Assembly (NCBI GenBank): GCA_902834555.1
Contig: CADFJN010000016.1
Location: 1-55,849 of the forward strand
Length of the DNA stretch: 55,849 nt
DNA from: Atopobiaceae bacterium
Lineage (GTDB): Bacteria; Actinomycetota; Coriobacteriia; Coriobacteriales; Atopobiaceae
Direction: 5' to 3'
The position numbers were made by a program, and so were the translations under genes. Shown in pieces: positions 41,407-50,985 of this stretch (position 1 is its first letter; each line of letters starts with the position of its first letter). Below the pieces are notes generated by a model that saw nothing but the letters and a program-made list of their open reading frames with translations, did not search any database and was not told the DNA's origin.

Positions 41407-44226
41407 ATGAGCAAAGTGATAAAGAAGGGGCACAAAGATCGGAAGGCAAAGCGCCCACGGCGTCTTCCTTTCGTACTCATGTGTATCGTTAGCGTCATCG
41501 TACTTGCGGTGACAGTGCTGGGCATTGTCATAGCCCCGTATTCTGGCATCCTCAACACGTTTGTGAACAGCCCATCGCGCGCAAAGACCGATGAGGCTCA
41601 GCAGGCGTCCACGCAGACAGCCGCAATCACCGAGGAGGCGGAGGGCATCGTCATGCTCAAGAATGACGGCTCGCTGCCCCTCTCCAGCGGCTCCAATGTC
41701 AATGTGTTTGGGTCCACGATCTCGAACTTCTCGTATGGAGGAAGCGCTGGGTCTGGCGCGGGCGGCGAAAGCTCTCGGGTGACCCTCTATCAGGGGCTGG
41801 AGAACGCCGGTCTCACGCCAAACCCCGACCTTATGAGCTTCTACGAGGAGAACCACACCGATGCAGTGAGCTATGGAGCTGTTGGAGTGGACTGGAACCT
41901 CTACGAAGAGCCCGCCTCCATCTACACCGGTGATGTGATCGACTCGGCTAAGTCCTACTCTGACACGGCCATCGTCGTGCTTACGCGCAAGGGCGGCGAG
42001 GGCTCGGATCTTCCCGTCGACATGGCAGACTACCAGGGATCCGAGGCAGGCCGCAGCTACCTTGAGCTTACCCCCAACGAGGAGGACCTTCTCGCCCTTG
42101 TTGAGGAGAACTTTGATAACGTTGTGGTGGTGCTCAACAGCCCCAACGTTATGGAATGCGGGTTCCTCGATGACGAGGGCGTAGACGCTGCGCTTTGGGT
42201 TGGGACACCCGGGTCAACCGGCTGCAACGCCATTGGCAAGGTGTTGACCGGTGCCGTGAACCCCTCCGGAAAGACTGCAGACACGTTTGCGTACGACCTC
42301 TCCTCCGCACCGAGCTACGCCAACTTTGGCTCGTACAGCTACACCAACGTCGATTGGACGGACACGTCGACATTCGGCGGTAGCGGCGACGCACAGTCTG
42401 GCACGAACCCCTATTACTACGTCGAGTACACCGAGGGCATCTACGTTGGGTATCGCTACTATGAGACTGCGGCTGCTGACGGCTACATCGACTACGACGC
42501 CACTGTGCAGTACCCCTTTGGATACGGACTCTCCTACACCACATTTGACGAGACACTCGATTCCGTCGAGGACGATGGCGACACCATCACGGCAACGGTC
42601 ACGGTGACCAACACGGGCTCAGTCGCAGGCAAGCAGGTAGCAGAGATCTACTACAGCGCACCCTACACCAAGGGTGGCATCGAGAAGAGCTCTGTGGTAC
42701 TCGCCGGCTTTGACAAGACCAAGCTCCTGGAGCCGGGCGAGTCTCAGACACTCGAGATTTCCTTTGACAAGGAAGACATGGCATCGTACGACTACACCGG
42801 AGTCAAGGCGCCGAACGGAGCCTACGTGCTCGAGGCCGGAGACTACGAGATCAGCCTGCGCACCGACTCGCACACCGTGGTCGATTCCCGCACCGTCACC
42901 GTTGACCGAGACTACATCTACGACGACGAGCACGATGGGGCTAGGTCCTCTGACCTTGTCGCCGCTACGAACCAGTTTGACGACGTCTCCTTCGGCGACA
43001 ACCTGACCTACGCAAGCCGCGCAGACTGGGTGGGAACCATGCCCACTGCGCGCTCTGCCTCGACAAAGGAGGCAACCAGCGAACAGGTTGAGGCGCTCAC
43101 CAGCCCCTCCCCCATCGACACCACAAGCGTTACCGAGGACATTGTCACCGGGGCAAGCAACGGGCTTAAGCTCTCTGACATGGCAGGGCTTGCTTACGAC
43201 GACCCGCAGTGGGACAAGCTGCTTGACCAAGTCTCACTTGATGAGATGGAGCGGCTCGTCGGTAACGGTGGTTGGACCACGCTCGACGTGAGTTCTGTTG
43301 GAAAGCCCGCCATCGTCGACTGTGATGGCCCCAACGGTATCAACAACATGATGAACGGCGTCACCGGCACGCAGCTGACCGGCGAGGAGGTTCTCGGCAC
43401 CACCTGGAACAAGGAGCTTGCGCAGAGGGTCGGGGAACTTCTCGGCGCCGAGGCAAAGGCATTTGGCATCGGGGGCCTCTATGCGCCCGCCGTCAACATC
43501 CACCGCAGCCCATTTGGCGGACGTAACTACGAGTACGTCTCCGAGGACCCAATCCTTACCGGAGACATCATCGCTCCAGAGCTCGAGGGTATCGAAAGCC
43601 AGGGCGTCTACGCGTACCTCAAGCACTTCGTAGCAAATGACCAGGAGACCAACCGCGCTAACGGCGGCCTCCTCACCTGGACAAACGAGCAGGCACTGCG
43701 CGAGATTTACCTCAAGCCGTTCGAGATCTGCGTGAAGGAAGGCGGGGCCACGGCAATGATGAGCTCGTACAACCGCCTTGGTACCACTCCCACGGCAGAG
43801 AGCTCTGCCCTGCTGCAGGAAGTCCTTCGCGGTGAATGGAGCTTCCGGGGCATGGTGATTACCGACTGCACAATGGCGGCGACGACGTCGGACATCAATC
43901 GCATGCTGTTCGCGGGTAACGACCTCTCGCTCAACATGCTGCAGAACCAGCGCCTGAGCTCTGAGGTGACCAACACCGCGGCGGGGCACCAGGCGCTGCG
44001 CACCGCCACGCACAACATCCTCTACACCATCGCGAACTCCAGCGCGCTGGAGACCGCAACGCCCGAGCCGTACTGGTTCCAGATCGTCTTCTGCGTCCTG
44101 CAGGCGGTTCTTATCGGCCTCTGCGTGCTCTTCTTCGTACGCCGTCACCGTAGGATGAAGGCGTGGAAGGCGCTGGAGAGCAGCGCTGGCGGCGCGAGCG
44201 AGCCAACGGCGAACGCAAAGGAATAG
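41407..44226 (+). CDS. Membrane-anchored, domain-permuted GH3 beta-glycosidase
   Basis: The 939-residue protein starts with a helix (FVLMCIVSVIVLAVTVLGIVI) and ends with another (IVFCVLQAVLIGLCVLFFV) plus a basic tail, so both ends are membrane-anchored. The GH3 domains are in swapped order: the C-terminal-type alpha/beta sandwich comes first (EGIVMLKNDGSLPL), then a fibronectin-like domain. The catalytic TIM barrel comes last (DCDGPNGINN, YAPAVNIHRSPFGGRNYEYVSEDP, nucleophile D820 in GMVITDC). Swapped GH3 enzymes are known. Substrate is unknown. AGAAAGGC precedes the ATG. Confidence 0.88.
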   Translation: MSKVIKKGHKDRKAKRPRRLPFVLMCIVSVIVLAVTVLGIVIAPYSGILNTFVNSPSRAKTDEAQQASTQTAAITEEAEGIVMLKNDGSLPLSSGSNVNVFGSTISNFSYGGSAGSGAGGESSRVTLYQGLENAGLTPNPDLMSFYEENHTDAVSYGAVGVDWNLYEEPASIYTGDVIDSAKSYSDTAIVVLTRKGGEGSDLPVDMADYQGSEAGRSYLELTPNEEDLLALVEENFDNVVVVLNSPNVMECGFLDDEGVDAALWVGTPGSTGCNAIGKVLTGAVNPSGKTADTFAYDLSSAPSYANFGSYSYTNVDWTDTSTFGGSGDAQSGTNPYYYVEYTEGIYVGYRYYETAAADGYIDYDATVQYPFGYGLSYTTFDETLDSVEDDGDTITATVTVTNTGSVAGKQVAEIYYSAPYTKGGIEKSSVVLAGFDKTKLLEPGESQTLEISFDKEDMASYDYTGVKAPNGAYVLEAGDYEISLRTDSHTVVDSRTVTVDRDYIYDDEHDGARSSDLVAATNQFDDVSFGDNLTYASRADWVGTMPTARSASTKEATSEQVEALTSPSPIDTTSVTEDIVTGASNGLKLSDMAGLAYDDPQWDKLLDQVSLDEMERLVGNGGWTTLDVSSVGKPAIVDCDGPNGINNMMNGVTGTQLTGEEVLGTTWNKELAQRVGELLGAEAKAFGIGGLYAPAVNIHRSPFGGRNYEYVSEDPILTGDIIAPELEGIESQGVYAYLKHFVANDQETNRANGGLLTWTNEQALREIYLKPFEICVKEGGATAMMSSYNRLGTTPTAESSALLQEVLRGEWSFRGMVITDCTMAATTSDINRMLFAGNDLSLNMLQNQRLSSEVTNTAAGHQALRTATHNILYTIANSSALETATPEPYWFQIVFCVLQAVLIGLCVLFFVRRHRRMKAWKALESSAGGASEPTANAKE

Positions 44227-44263
44227 CCGCACCCTTCGCTTGGCCAGGCCAATCGCCTTGCCA

Positions 44264-44303
44264 GCACCGCCTCGGGCTTCTCGCCCGGGGCGGCTTTCTT
44301 TTG
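44264..44303 (+). terminator. Terminator after GH3, copy 2 of the cassette
   Basis: The stem at 44267-44293 is followed by CTTTCTTTT. It is identical over 30 bases to the pyk terminator and shares GCGGCGCGCTGC about 35 bases downstream. Confidence 0.85.
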
Positions 44304-44319
44304 GCAAGAGAGACAATGC

Positions 44320-44370
44320 GGCGCGCTGCGAGAATGCGCCTATCGGCGAGAAAACGGTTCCCGAGGCGCA
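44320..44370 (-). repeat. Degenerate stem-loop repeat unit, locus 5
   Basis: The minus strand contains CGCCGATAGGCGC and a TTCT-GCAGCGCG segment, as at 7034-7085. The stem is weak, so this is probably a decayed unit between the GH3 and GH13 genes. Confidence 0.4.
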
Positions 44371-44431
44371 ATTTCTGTCAGGGGCGGCAAGTCGCCGACA
44401 AGCGCGACCGCATCCGGCCGCCGGCAGTCCG

Positions 44432-45763
44432 CTATCGCTCGCAGAGCCACCAGTACGCCGAGAAGGGCGCCAGCTCGGAGCCGCCGCCAAAGTCGTGCGG
44501 CTCGCCGGTGATGAGGTCCACGGCGCGTCCGCATCCGGCGTCGAAATGCGCCACAGCAGGCTCGGCCGACGCGTTAATCGCCACTATGACCCGCTCGCTA
44601 CCATGGCAGCGCTGGAAGACCAGCTGCTGCGGCTGGCACTGCAGCTCGTGGTAGTCGCCCCACACAATGGCGTCGCTCTTCTCGCGCGCATGCGCCAGCG
44701 CGACCACCCAGTCCGTGAGGTCGTTCCACTCCGGCGCGTCAAGCGCGGGGCGCAGCTCGTAGTCGCCATAGTGCTGCTCGCCCTCGATGCCCCACTCACT
44801 GCCGTAGTAGACGCAGGGCACGCCGCACATGGCAAACAGCAGCCCGTATAGCGGCTTGAGCTGGCGCTTGTCGTCCAGCTTGGTCGCAATGCGCGGCACG
44901 TCGTGGTTGTCGAGAAAGTCCAGCAGGTGCTTGCCCGTGTAGAGGTCCCAGGGCTGGGAGCCGCTCTGGCGCTCCAGCGCGTAGGCCACCTCGTGCATGT
45001 TCGCGCTGTTGAAGCTCGACCAGAGGCCCTTGTAGGCCTCGTAGTTGGTCACCGAGTCGCACAGGCCGTCGCCCATCCACTGGTTGTAGTCGCCAAACAT
45101 GGTCTCGCCAACCAGCACGAACTTCTCGCCACGCTCCTGCGAGATTCCGTCGGCAATCTGGCGCAGATAGCCAAGGTAGCCGCGGTCAAGGCAGTAGGCC
45201 ACGTCCAAGCGCAGGCCGTCGATGTCGAAGTCGCGCGCCCAGCCGCGGATGACGTCGGCTAGGTAGTCGTTGAGCTCGAAGTTGCCGTGGTTGAGCTTCA
45301 CGAGCGTGGAGACACCCGCCCAGGTCTCGTAGCCAAAGCCATCGTTGAACTCGCTGTTGCCGTTCCAGTCGATGTTGAACCAGCCGGCGTAGCGGCTCTG
45401 CTGACCCTTCTCGCGCACGTCGCGGAAGGCAAAGAACTCGCGACCAACGTGGTTAAAGACGCCATCGAGAAGCACGCGGATGCCCGCCTTGTGGCACGCG
45501 TCCACAACAAAGCGCAGGTCGTCGTTGGTGCCAAGGCGGCAGTCGACGGTCGTGTAGTCCGTAGTGTCATAGCCGTGCGTGAGACTCTGGAAGACAGGGT
45601 TGAGCATGAGGCAAGTTGCCCCGAGGCGCTTCATGTGGTCGACCCAGCCGTCGTCGACGAGCTTGCGCAGGCGCGGCACGGTGACCCCGTCGTTCTCGTG
45701 CGGCGCGCCGCACAGCCCCAGCGGATAGACCTGATAGACAAAGGATGGCTCGTACCAGCTCAT
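44432..45763 (-). CDS. GH13 alpha-amylase-family glycosidase
   Basis: The 443-residue enzyme has all four GH13 regions: DGVFNHV, GLRLDVAYC (D187), VGETMFG (E220) and FLDNHD (D288). It has no signal peptide and so acts in the cytoplasm, probably on imported maltodextrins or related alpha-glucans, like neopullulanase/cyclomaltodextrinase-type enzymes. ATG 45763 has AGAGGAGC upstream; the frame extends to 46027 without homology. Confidence 0.9.
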   Translation of the reverse strand: MSWYEPSFVYQVYPLGLCGAPHENDGVTVPRLRKLVDDGWVDHMKRLGATCLMLNPVFQSLTHGYDTTDYTTVDCRLGTNDDLRFVVDACHKAGIRVLLDGVFNHVGREFFAFRDVREKGQQSRYAGWFNIDWNGNSEFNDGFGYETWAGVSTLVKLNHGNFELNDYLADVIRGWARDFDIDGLRLDVAYCLDRGYLGYLRQIADGISQERGEKFVLVGETMFGDYNQWMGDGLCDSVTNYEAYKGLWSSFNSANMHEVAYALERQSGSQPWDLYTGKHLLDFLDNHDVPRIATKLDDKRQLKPLYGLLFAMCGVPCVYYGSEWGIEGEQHYGDYELRPALDAPEWNDLTDWVVALAHAREKSDAIVWGDYHELQCQPQQLVFQRCHGSERVIVAINASAEPAVAHFDAGCGRAVDLITGEPHDFGGGSELAPFSAYWWLCER

Positions 45764-45946
45764 CGTTGCTCCTCTCGTCGTGGGCGAGACGCCCGTGCGG
45801 ACGGCGTCCAGGGGGGCGCCGTGCCAGCCACTCAACCATACGCGATAAACGTTGTGCAAACGTGAACGGATTTGTACGGGGTGTACGAGAAGTGCGTAGC
45901 CGCCACAGCTGCTTGACCTCAGGGGTTTCTCGCCCCTCCCTTCTGC

Positions 45947-46047
45947 AAACCTGCGACTTAATAGCAGTCTCGCGTGGAAGCTCCCGAGAATAATCGCAGG
46001 TAGATGGCTTGCAGCTCCCGCTGGCACTGCAATTAAGCCGCAGGTTT
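45947..46047. repeat. Inverted repeat with a third motif copy
   Basis: Bases 45947-45968 (AAACCTGCGACTTAATAGCA...) and 46026-46047 are complementary with two mismatches over 22 bases. A partial third copy, ACCTGCGATTAT on the minus strand, lies between them near 45993-46004. They sit 185-285 bp upstream of the GH13 start. Confidence 0.55.
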
Positions 46048-46350
46048 CTCCGTTGATTGAAGTTGGGCCAAGTGCTGGTTGCGAAACCCTTGTTGCGGCA
46101 TCTGGCCAAGGTCGTCATCCAGCCGAGAGCTGTAACCAGCCAACGTCGGCATCCAGCCGAAATCTGGATTGAGCCGAGATTATTGCGCGTTTTTCCGGAA
46201 TCCTTTCATGACCAACTGGCCAAATGTGATTCTATCGAGAAATAACGTTCAATAACTGAGGAGCCTTGGAGAGAGCCTTGAGGGAACCTCGGAGAAACCC
46301 GAAGAGAAGACCGCGGAAAAGGCCTCGGAGAATCCTGAGGTAGGCCTTGA

Positions 46351-46509
46351 CTACCCGCCACCGGCGCAGATGAGACAAAGGGACTGTCCCTTTGTCTCAT
46401 GCGAATGGCCGCGGTCTAGGGCCGCGGCCACCGGGAAGGGGTCCCTCGAAGACCGAGGGACGGGAGAGACGGCCGGGTGTTCGGGGGGACCCAGCCGTTC
46501 CTTTCCCAT
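46351..46509 (-). CDS. Small doubtful ORF with strong ribosome-binding site
   Basis: The 52-codon frame has GGAGGCCACC before its ATG, the same 14-base start context (GGAGGCCACCATGG) as the 16508 gene. The product is Pro/Arg-rich and its last third is encoded by the palindromes, which argues against a real protein. It may be a remnant. Confidence 0.25.
   Translation of the reverse strand: MGKERLGPPEHPAVSPVPRSSRDPFPVAAALDRGHSHETKGQSLCLICAGGG
46370..46461. repeat. Three consecutive palindromes
   Basis: A 31-bp palindrome with 15-bp perfect arms and a single central base (46370-46400; arm ATGAGACAAAGGGAC), a 9-bp stem (46406-46414 with 46422-46430) and an 8-bp stem (46441-46448 with 46454-46461) follow one another. 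The first resembles REP-like palindromes seen in other Gram-positive genomes; that comparison is from memory. Confidence 0.8.
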
Positions 46510-46616
46510 GGTGGCCTCCACGGGTTGCGGAACGGTGAACCACGAGTAACAACGGGTGCAAGATTGGCAACGTAACACGTAACGCCGCAGGCAGAGGGGC
46601 AAGCAGAAGCCCCGCG

Positions 46617-47294
46617 TTACGAGACCTGTCCGAGAAGCCCGGCCACAATCGTCTCGTTGGCCTCCTCAGACGCTGCCGAGAAGAACCCCGGCGTGAGCAG
46701 GTCGTATGCGGGAACGCTGCGGATGAGCCCCTCGTGGTTCTCGTCCACAATGCGCCCCGCCACGGCAACAGCCTCGCGCACGTCCGCCTCGATCACGGGG
46801 TACTGCGGGTACGCGGCACAGGCGGCAATGAGCTCAGGCGTCACGCACGGGCGCAGCGAGATATCAAAGGTTCTACCAAAGAGCGCAAAGTCGCGCTGCT
46901 TGCGCTTGCGGGTGACGTCACCAGCCTTCACGCCAATAGAGGCGATGTACGCCCGCGTGCGCGTGTTGTACACAGAGTCGCACACAAGGTGCGCCCAAGC
47001 GCCCAGCACCAGGTCGTGCAGGGAGGAGCCCGCGGTCTCCGCGTCGCAACCCTCAACAAAGCGATCCCAGAACGCCTGGTAGTTTGGCGAAGGAATGGCA
47101 CCGCCGTCGGCAAAGTGCGTCTCGCGGTAGTCGCGCAGGCGCGCGACGGGCACCGGCACCATGTAGCCCACATAGATGTCGGGCAGAAAGTTGCCAAACA
47201 GGAAGGCGTTCACGTCGCGCACGCCCAGCCGAGCGGCCCCCTCCTCGCGAAGGAGCCGTTCGACGTGGGCGGTATGTATGTTCCAGCTGGGCAC
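46617..47294 (-). CDS. Zinc-dependent phospholipase C-like protein
   Basis: The 225-residue product begins PSWNIHTAHVERLL and contains FLFGNFLPDIYVG and LGAWAHLVCDSVYN, spaced His/Asp residues like those of the Zn-dependent PLC family (PF00882-like). No signal peptide is present, unlike secreted toxins, so a housekeeping hydrolase is more likely. The GTG start is 33 bases after pheT, suggesting read-through. Confidence 0.6.
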   Translation of the reverse strand: MPSWNIHTAHVERLLREEGAARLGVRDVNAFLFGNFLPDIYVGYMVPVPVARLRDYRETHFADGGAIPSPNYQAFWDRFVEGCDAETAGSSLHDLVLGAWAHLVCDSVYNTRTRAYIASIGVKAGDVTRKRKQRDFALFGRTFDISLRPCVTPELIAACAAYPQYPVIEADVREAVAVAGRIVDENHEGLIRSVPAYDLLTPGFFSAASEEANETIVAGLLGQVS

Positions 47295-47327
47295 GTGCGT
47301 GCGTCCTTGCGGCGAGCGGACAGCCCG

Positions 47328-49790
47328 CTAGCCGCGGACCTCTCCGCCGGTGGCGCGGCAGACCTTGTCCACGAGCTTCTTGTGGGCGCGGTCCACCTCC
47401 TCGGAGGTCAGCGTGTGGTCGGCAGAGCGATAGGTGAGCGAGAAGGCCATCGACTTCTTGCCCAGGCCAACGCGCACGGGATCACGGTAGACGTCAAAGA
47501 GGCGCACGTCCGAGAGGAGCTTGCCGCCGGCACTCTTGATGCGCTGCTCGAGCTGCTCGCAGGTAACGGACTCGTCGACAACGATGGCCAGGTCAACGTC
47601 CACGCCAGGGAGCGTGGGCACGTCGACGTAGGGAAGCTCGCGGTGAGCCAGGCGCAGGAGCGACTCAACCGAGAGCTCGAAGGCAACCACGGAAGCGTCG
47701 ACGCCAAATGCCTTGAGCGCCTTGGGGTGGATGTTGCCAACCCAGCCCATGAGCTCGCCCTTGTTGCCGTAGACCTCGGCCGCGCGGCCGGGCTGCAGCC
47801 AGCCGTAGGTCTGTGGGTCCGCCACCTTGAAGCGCACCTTGGTCACGCGAAGCGCTGAGAGGAGCTGCTCCACCACACCCTTGGCGTCAAAGAAGTCGTA
47901 GTCCTCAAACTTCTGGCACCACTCGTCGTCGCGGTGGCCGGAGAGCACGCCGCACACAAAGCTGGGCTCGTCGGGCTGGCTCTTGTTCTCGTGGCCAAAG
48001 AAGACGCGGCCAATCTCGTAGAGCGCCACCGCGTCCACGCCGTGGTCGAGGTTGTAGGCAACCGAGCGGAGAAGCCCGGGCAGAATCGAGCGGCGCATCT
48101 CGGCCTGGTCGGCAACGAGCGGGTTGATGATCTTGACGGGGATGCCGCGGCCTTCCTCGCTCATACCAAGCTTGGAGAGGTCGTTGGCATCGGCAAAGCA
48201 GTACGTGGTGGTCTCGGAGAGGCCGCAGGCGCGCAGCGTGCGACCAATCTTGCGAATGCGCTGCTGGTCAACGGTCAGGCCACCGGCGTGGTTGCGCGCA
48301 GCGGGAAGCGTGGGCGTGATGTCGCCCTCGCCCCACAGGCGCACGACCTCCTCGATGAGGTCGACCTCGCGGGTGAGGTCGGGGCGGTTGGTGGGCGCGG
48401 TCACCGTATAGGCGCCGTTCTCGGCAGGCTCAACCTTGCAGCCGAGGCGCTTGAGGCGCGCGACCATGAAGTCGTCCGGGATGTCCGCACCGGCGAGCGC
48501 GCGTACGCGGGCGGGGCGCATGGTGATCACGGGCGCGGGAACCGGAGCGGGGTAGACGTCCACGATGCCCGGGCAGACCTCGGCCGAGCAGCACTCCTCA
48601 AAGAGCGCCGCGGCGATGTTGGAGACGTCCGCGCAGCCGGCGCCGTCGACCTGGCGCTCGTAGCGAATGGAGGCCTCGCTCATGAGGTCAAGGTTGCGGC
48701 TCGTGCGGGAGATGTGGCCGGCCGAGAAGGTCGCGCTCTCGAGCAGTACGTCGGTCGTGGTCTCGTCGATCTCGGAGTTGAGGCCGCCCATGACGCCGGC
48801 AAGGGCGATGGGCGTCTCGCCGCCGTCAGTGATGACGCACATGTCGGGCGTGAGCGTGCGCTCCTTCTCGTCGAGCGTGGTGAGAAGCTCGCCGTCGCGC
48901 GCAGCCCGCACCACCACGTGGCGCTTGCCATCCTCGCGCTTCTGGAGCTTGCCCAGGTCGAAGGCGTGGAGCGGCTGGCCGGTGAGGTACATCACGTAGT
49001 TGGTGACGTCCACCACGTTGTTGATGGGCCTGGAGCCGGCGGCAATCACGCGACGCGCGAGCCACTCGGGGCTGGGGCCAATCTTCACGTTGCGCACCAC
49101 GCGGGCCGTGTAGCGCGGGCAGAGCTCCGCGTCGTCGATCTGCACGTCCACCAGGTCGTGGGCATCCGGCCCCTTCTCCTCCTTAATCGAGGGAAGCGTG
49201 ATGTGCGTACCTTCGTCGAGAACCGCGGAGGTCTCCACCGCCATGCCCACCATGGAGAGGCAGTCAGGGCGGTTGGGGGTGATCTCGCAGTCGATCACGG
49301 TATCGGAGCTGCCCAGGTAGTCCGTGTAGAGCATGCCCACGGGTGCGTCAGGCGGCAGGATGATGATCCCGTCGTGGTCGTTGCCCAGGCCAAGCTCGCG
49401 CTCGGAGCAGTTCATGCCATAGGACTCGACGCCGCGGAGCTTTGACTTCTTGATCTTCACGTCGCCGGGGAGCACTGCCCCGATCATGGCGGTCACAATG
49501 TGGTCGCCCTCGTTGAAGTTCTGGGCACCGCACACGATCTGCAGCGGCACGGGGTTGCCGTTCTCGTCGACGTTCTTGTCGCCAACGGAGACCTGGCAGA
49601 GCCACATGTGGTCGGAGTCCGGGTGCGGCTTCTTGCTCACCACCTGGGCGGTGTAGACGTGGTCGAGGTCGGCGCCAACGCGCTCGACGCCCTCGACCTC
49701 GGTGCCGGTGCGGATGTACTCGTTGACCAGGTCCTTGGGGTCTTCGGGCACGTCCACCATGTCCTTGAGCCACTCATACGAAACGCGCAT
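47328..49790 (-). CDS. pheT: Phenylalanyl-tRNA synthetase beta subunit
   Basis: The 820-residue subunit has the EMAP-like tRNA-binding domain (KPHPDSDHMWLCQV), the B3/4 editing domain, B5 (PINNVVDVTNYVMYLTGQPLHAFD), the catalytic-like core and a C-terminal FDX-ACB anticodon domain (LPGVDVDLAIVVDE). It works with PheS as an alpha2-beta2 enzyme. Confidence 0.97.
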   Translation of the reverse strand: MRVSYEWLKDMVDVPEDPKDLVNEYIRTGTEVEGVERVGADLDHVYTAQVVSKKPHPDSDHMWLCQVSVGDKNVDENGNPVPLQIVCGAQNFNEGDHIVTAMIGAVLPGDVKIKKSKLRGVESYGMNCSERELGLGNDHDGIIILPPDAPVGMLYTDYLGSSDTVIDCEITPNRPDCLSMVGMAVETSAVLDEGTHITLPSIKEEKGPDAHDLVDVQIDDAELCPRYTARVVRNVKIGPSPEWLARRVIAAGSRPINNVVDVTNYVMYLTGQPLHAFDLGKLQKREDGKRHVVVRAARDGELLTTLDEKERTLTPDMCVITDGGETPIALAGVMGGLNSEIDETTTDVLLESATFSAGHISRTSRNLDLMSEASIRYERQVDGAGCADVSNIAAALFEECCSAEVCPGIVDVYPAPVPAPVITMRPARVRALAGADIPDDFMVARLKRLGCKVEPAENGAYTVTAPTNRPDLTREVDLIEEVVRLWGEGDITPTLPAARNHAGGLTVDQQRIRKIGRTLRACGLSETTTYCFADANDLSKLGMSEEGRGIPVKIINPLVADQAEMRRSILPGLLRSVAYNLDHGVDAVALYEIGRVFFGHENKSQPDEPSFVCGVLSGHRDDEWCQKFEDYDFFDAKGVVEQLLSALRVTKVRFKVADPQTYGWLQPGRAAEVYGNKGELMGWVGNIHPKALKAFGVDASVVAFELSVESLLRLAHRELPYVDVPTLPGVDVDLAIVVDESVTCEQLEQRIKSAGGKLLSDVRLFDVYRDPVRVGLGKKSMAFSLTYRSADHTLTSEEVDRAHKKLVDKVCRATGGEVRG

Positions 49791-49893
49791 GGTATCTGCA
49801 ATCCCTTCTGGGCGGGCTTGGTGCGGCCGCCCTGGTTCTTCTCGTCCTGCCGCGGGCTTCTCGCCCGGGCGTTCCTCGCTGCCCTGGTCCGGC

Positions 49894-50961
49894 CTAGAAC
49901 TGGTTCAGGAAGCGCATGTCGCCGGTCATGAGCATGCGCAGGTCAGGCAGGTCGTAGCGGAGCGCGGCCACGCGCTCGACGCCAATGCCAAAGGCGAAGC
50001 CGGTGTACTTCTCGGGGTCGATGCCGCAGTAGCGGAAGACGTTGGGGTCGACCATGCCGCAGCCCAGAATCTCGAGCCAGCCGGTGTTCTTGCAGAAGCG
50101 GCAGCCCTTGCCGTGGCACACGCCGCAGGAGACATCGACCTCGCAGCTGGGCTCGGTGAACGGGAAGAAGTGCGGGCGATAGCGGGTGGCGCGGTCCTTG
50201 CCAAAGATCTCGCGGGTGAAGTAGTCAAGCGTGCCCTTGAGGTCGCCAAAGGTGATGCCCTCGTCAACGACAAGGCCCTCTACCTGCGTGAACTGAGGCA
50301 GGTGGTTGGCGTCGGCGGTGTCCGGGCGAAAGACGGTGCCGGGGCAGATCATGTAGATGGGAGGCTCGTGGGTCTCCATGGTGTGCACCTGGACGCCCGA
50401 GGTCTGGGTGCGCAGCAGGATGTCGGACTCGCCCTGGACGTGGGTCTCCTTGCCCTCGGGGGCGTTGTCCACCACGTAGAAGGTATCGCGCGCGGAGCGG
50501 CTGGGGTGGTCCTCCGGGGCGTTGAGCGCGGTGAAGTTGTAGTAGGTGGTCTCGACGTAGGGGCCATCCTCGACGGTGTAGCCCAGGCCGCAGAAGATGT
50601 CCTCAATCTCCTCGCGAATCTGGTTGATGAGGTGCTGCGTGCCCGGCGAGAGCGTGCGGCCGGGAAGCGTGACGTCAACGGCGTCGGCGGCCATGCGGCG
50701 CTCCAGGAGCTCGTTTGCCAGCTCCTCGCGGCGGGCGGTGATGCCGGCCTCTACCTTGGCGCGCACGGTGTTGGCCATCTGCCCCATGGTGCGGCGCTCC
50801 TCGGGCGGGACCTGGCCCATCGTGTGCATGAGGGCCGTGAGTCTGCCCTTGCGGCCGAGCATGGAGACGCGCAGCGCCTCCAGGGCCTCCATGGTCTCAG
50901 CGCGCTTAAGTCCCTCTTCTACCTGCGCCTCAATGGACTTGAGGTCATCGGACATCGCCAT
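49894..50961 (-). CDS. pheS: Phenylalanyl-tRNA synthetase alpha subunit
   Basis: The 355-residue catalytic subunit has an N-terminal coiled coil, class II motif 2 (PGTVFRPDTADANHLPQFTQVEGLVV) and motif 3 (GFAFGIGVERVAAL). A CGVCHGKGCRFCKNTGW insertion adds four Cys that could bind zinc, seen in some bacterial enzymes. ATG 50961 has AAGGATT upstream. It is 103 bp ahead of pheT. Confidence 0.97.
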   Translation of the reverse strand: MAMSDDLKSIEAQVEEGLKRAETMEALEALRVSMLGRKGRLTALMHTMGQVPPEERRTMGQMANTVRAKVEAGITARREELANELLERRMAADAVDVTLPGRTLSPGTQHLINQIREEIEDIFCGLGYTVEDGPYVETTYYNFTALNAPEDHPSRSARDTFYVVDNAPEGKETHVQGESDILLRTQTSGVQVHTMETHEPPIYMICPGTVFRPDTADANHLPQFTQVEGLVVDEGITFGDLKGTLDYFTREIFGKDRATRYRPHFFPFTEPSCEVDVSCGVCHGKGCRFCKNTGWLEILGCGMVDPNVFRYCGIDPEKYTGFAFGIGVERVAALRYDLPDLRMLMTGDMRFLNQF

Positions 50962-50985
50962 AGTGCAATCCTTTCCAAAGCCAAT

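Larger units (their letters stand above)
45764..46616. other. Long intergenic region, 853 bp
   Basis: Only one small doubtful ORF (46351-46509) is seen. The region holds an inverted repeat (45947-46047), a degenerate 34-bp tandem (about 46090-46180), a purine-rich stretch with recurring CCTYGGAGA (46258-46345) and three palindromes (46370-46461). The minus-strand GH13 promoter should lie near 45770-45900. Confidence 0.65.
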
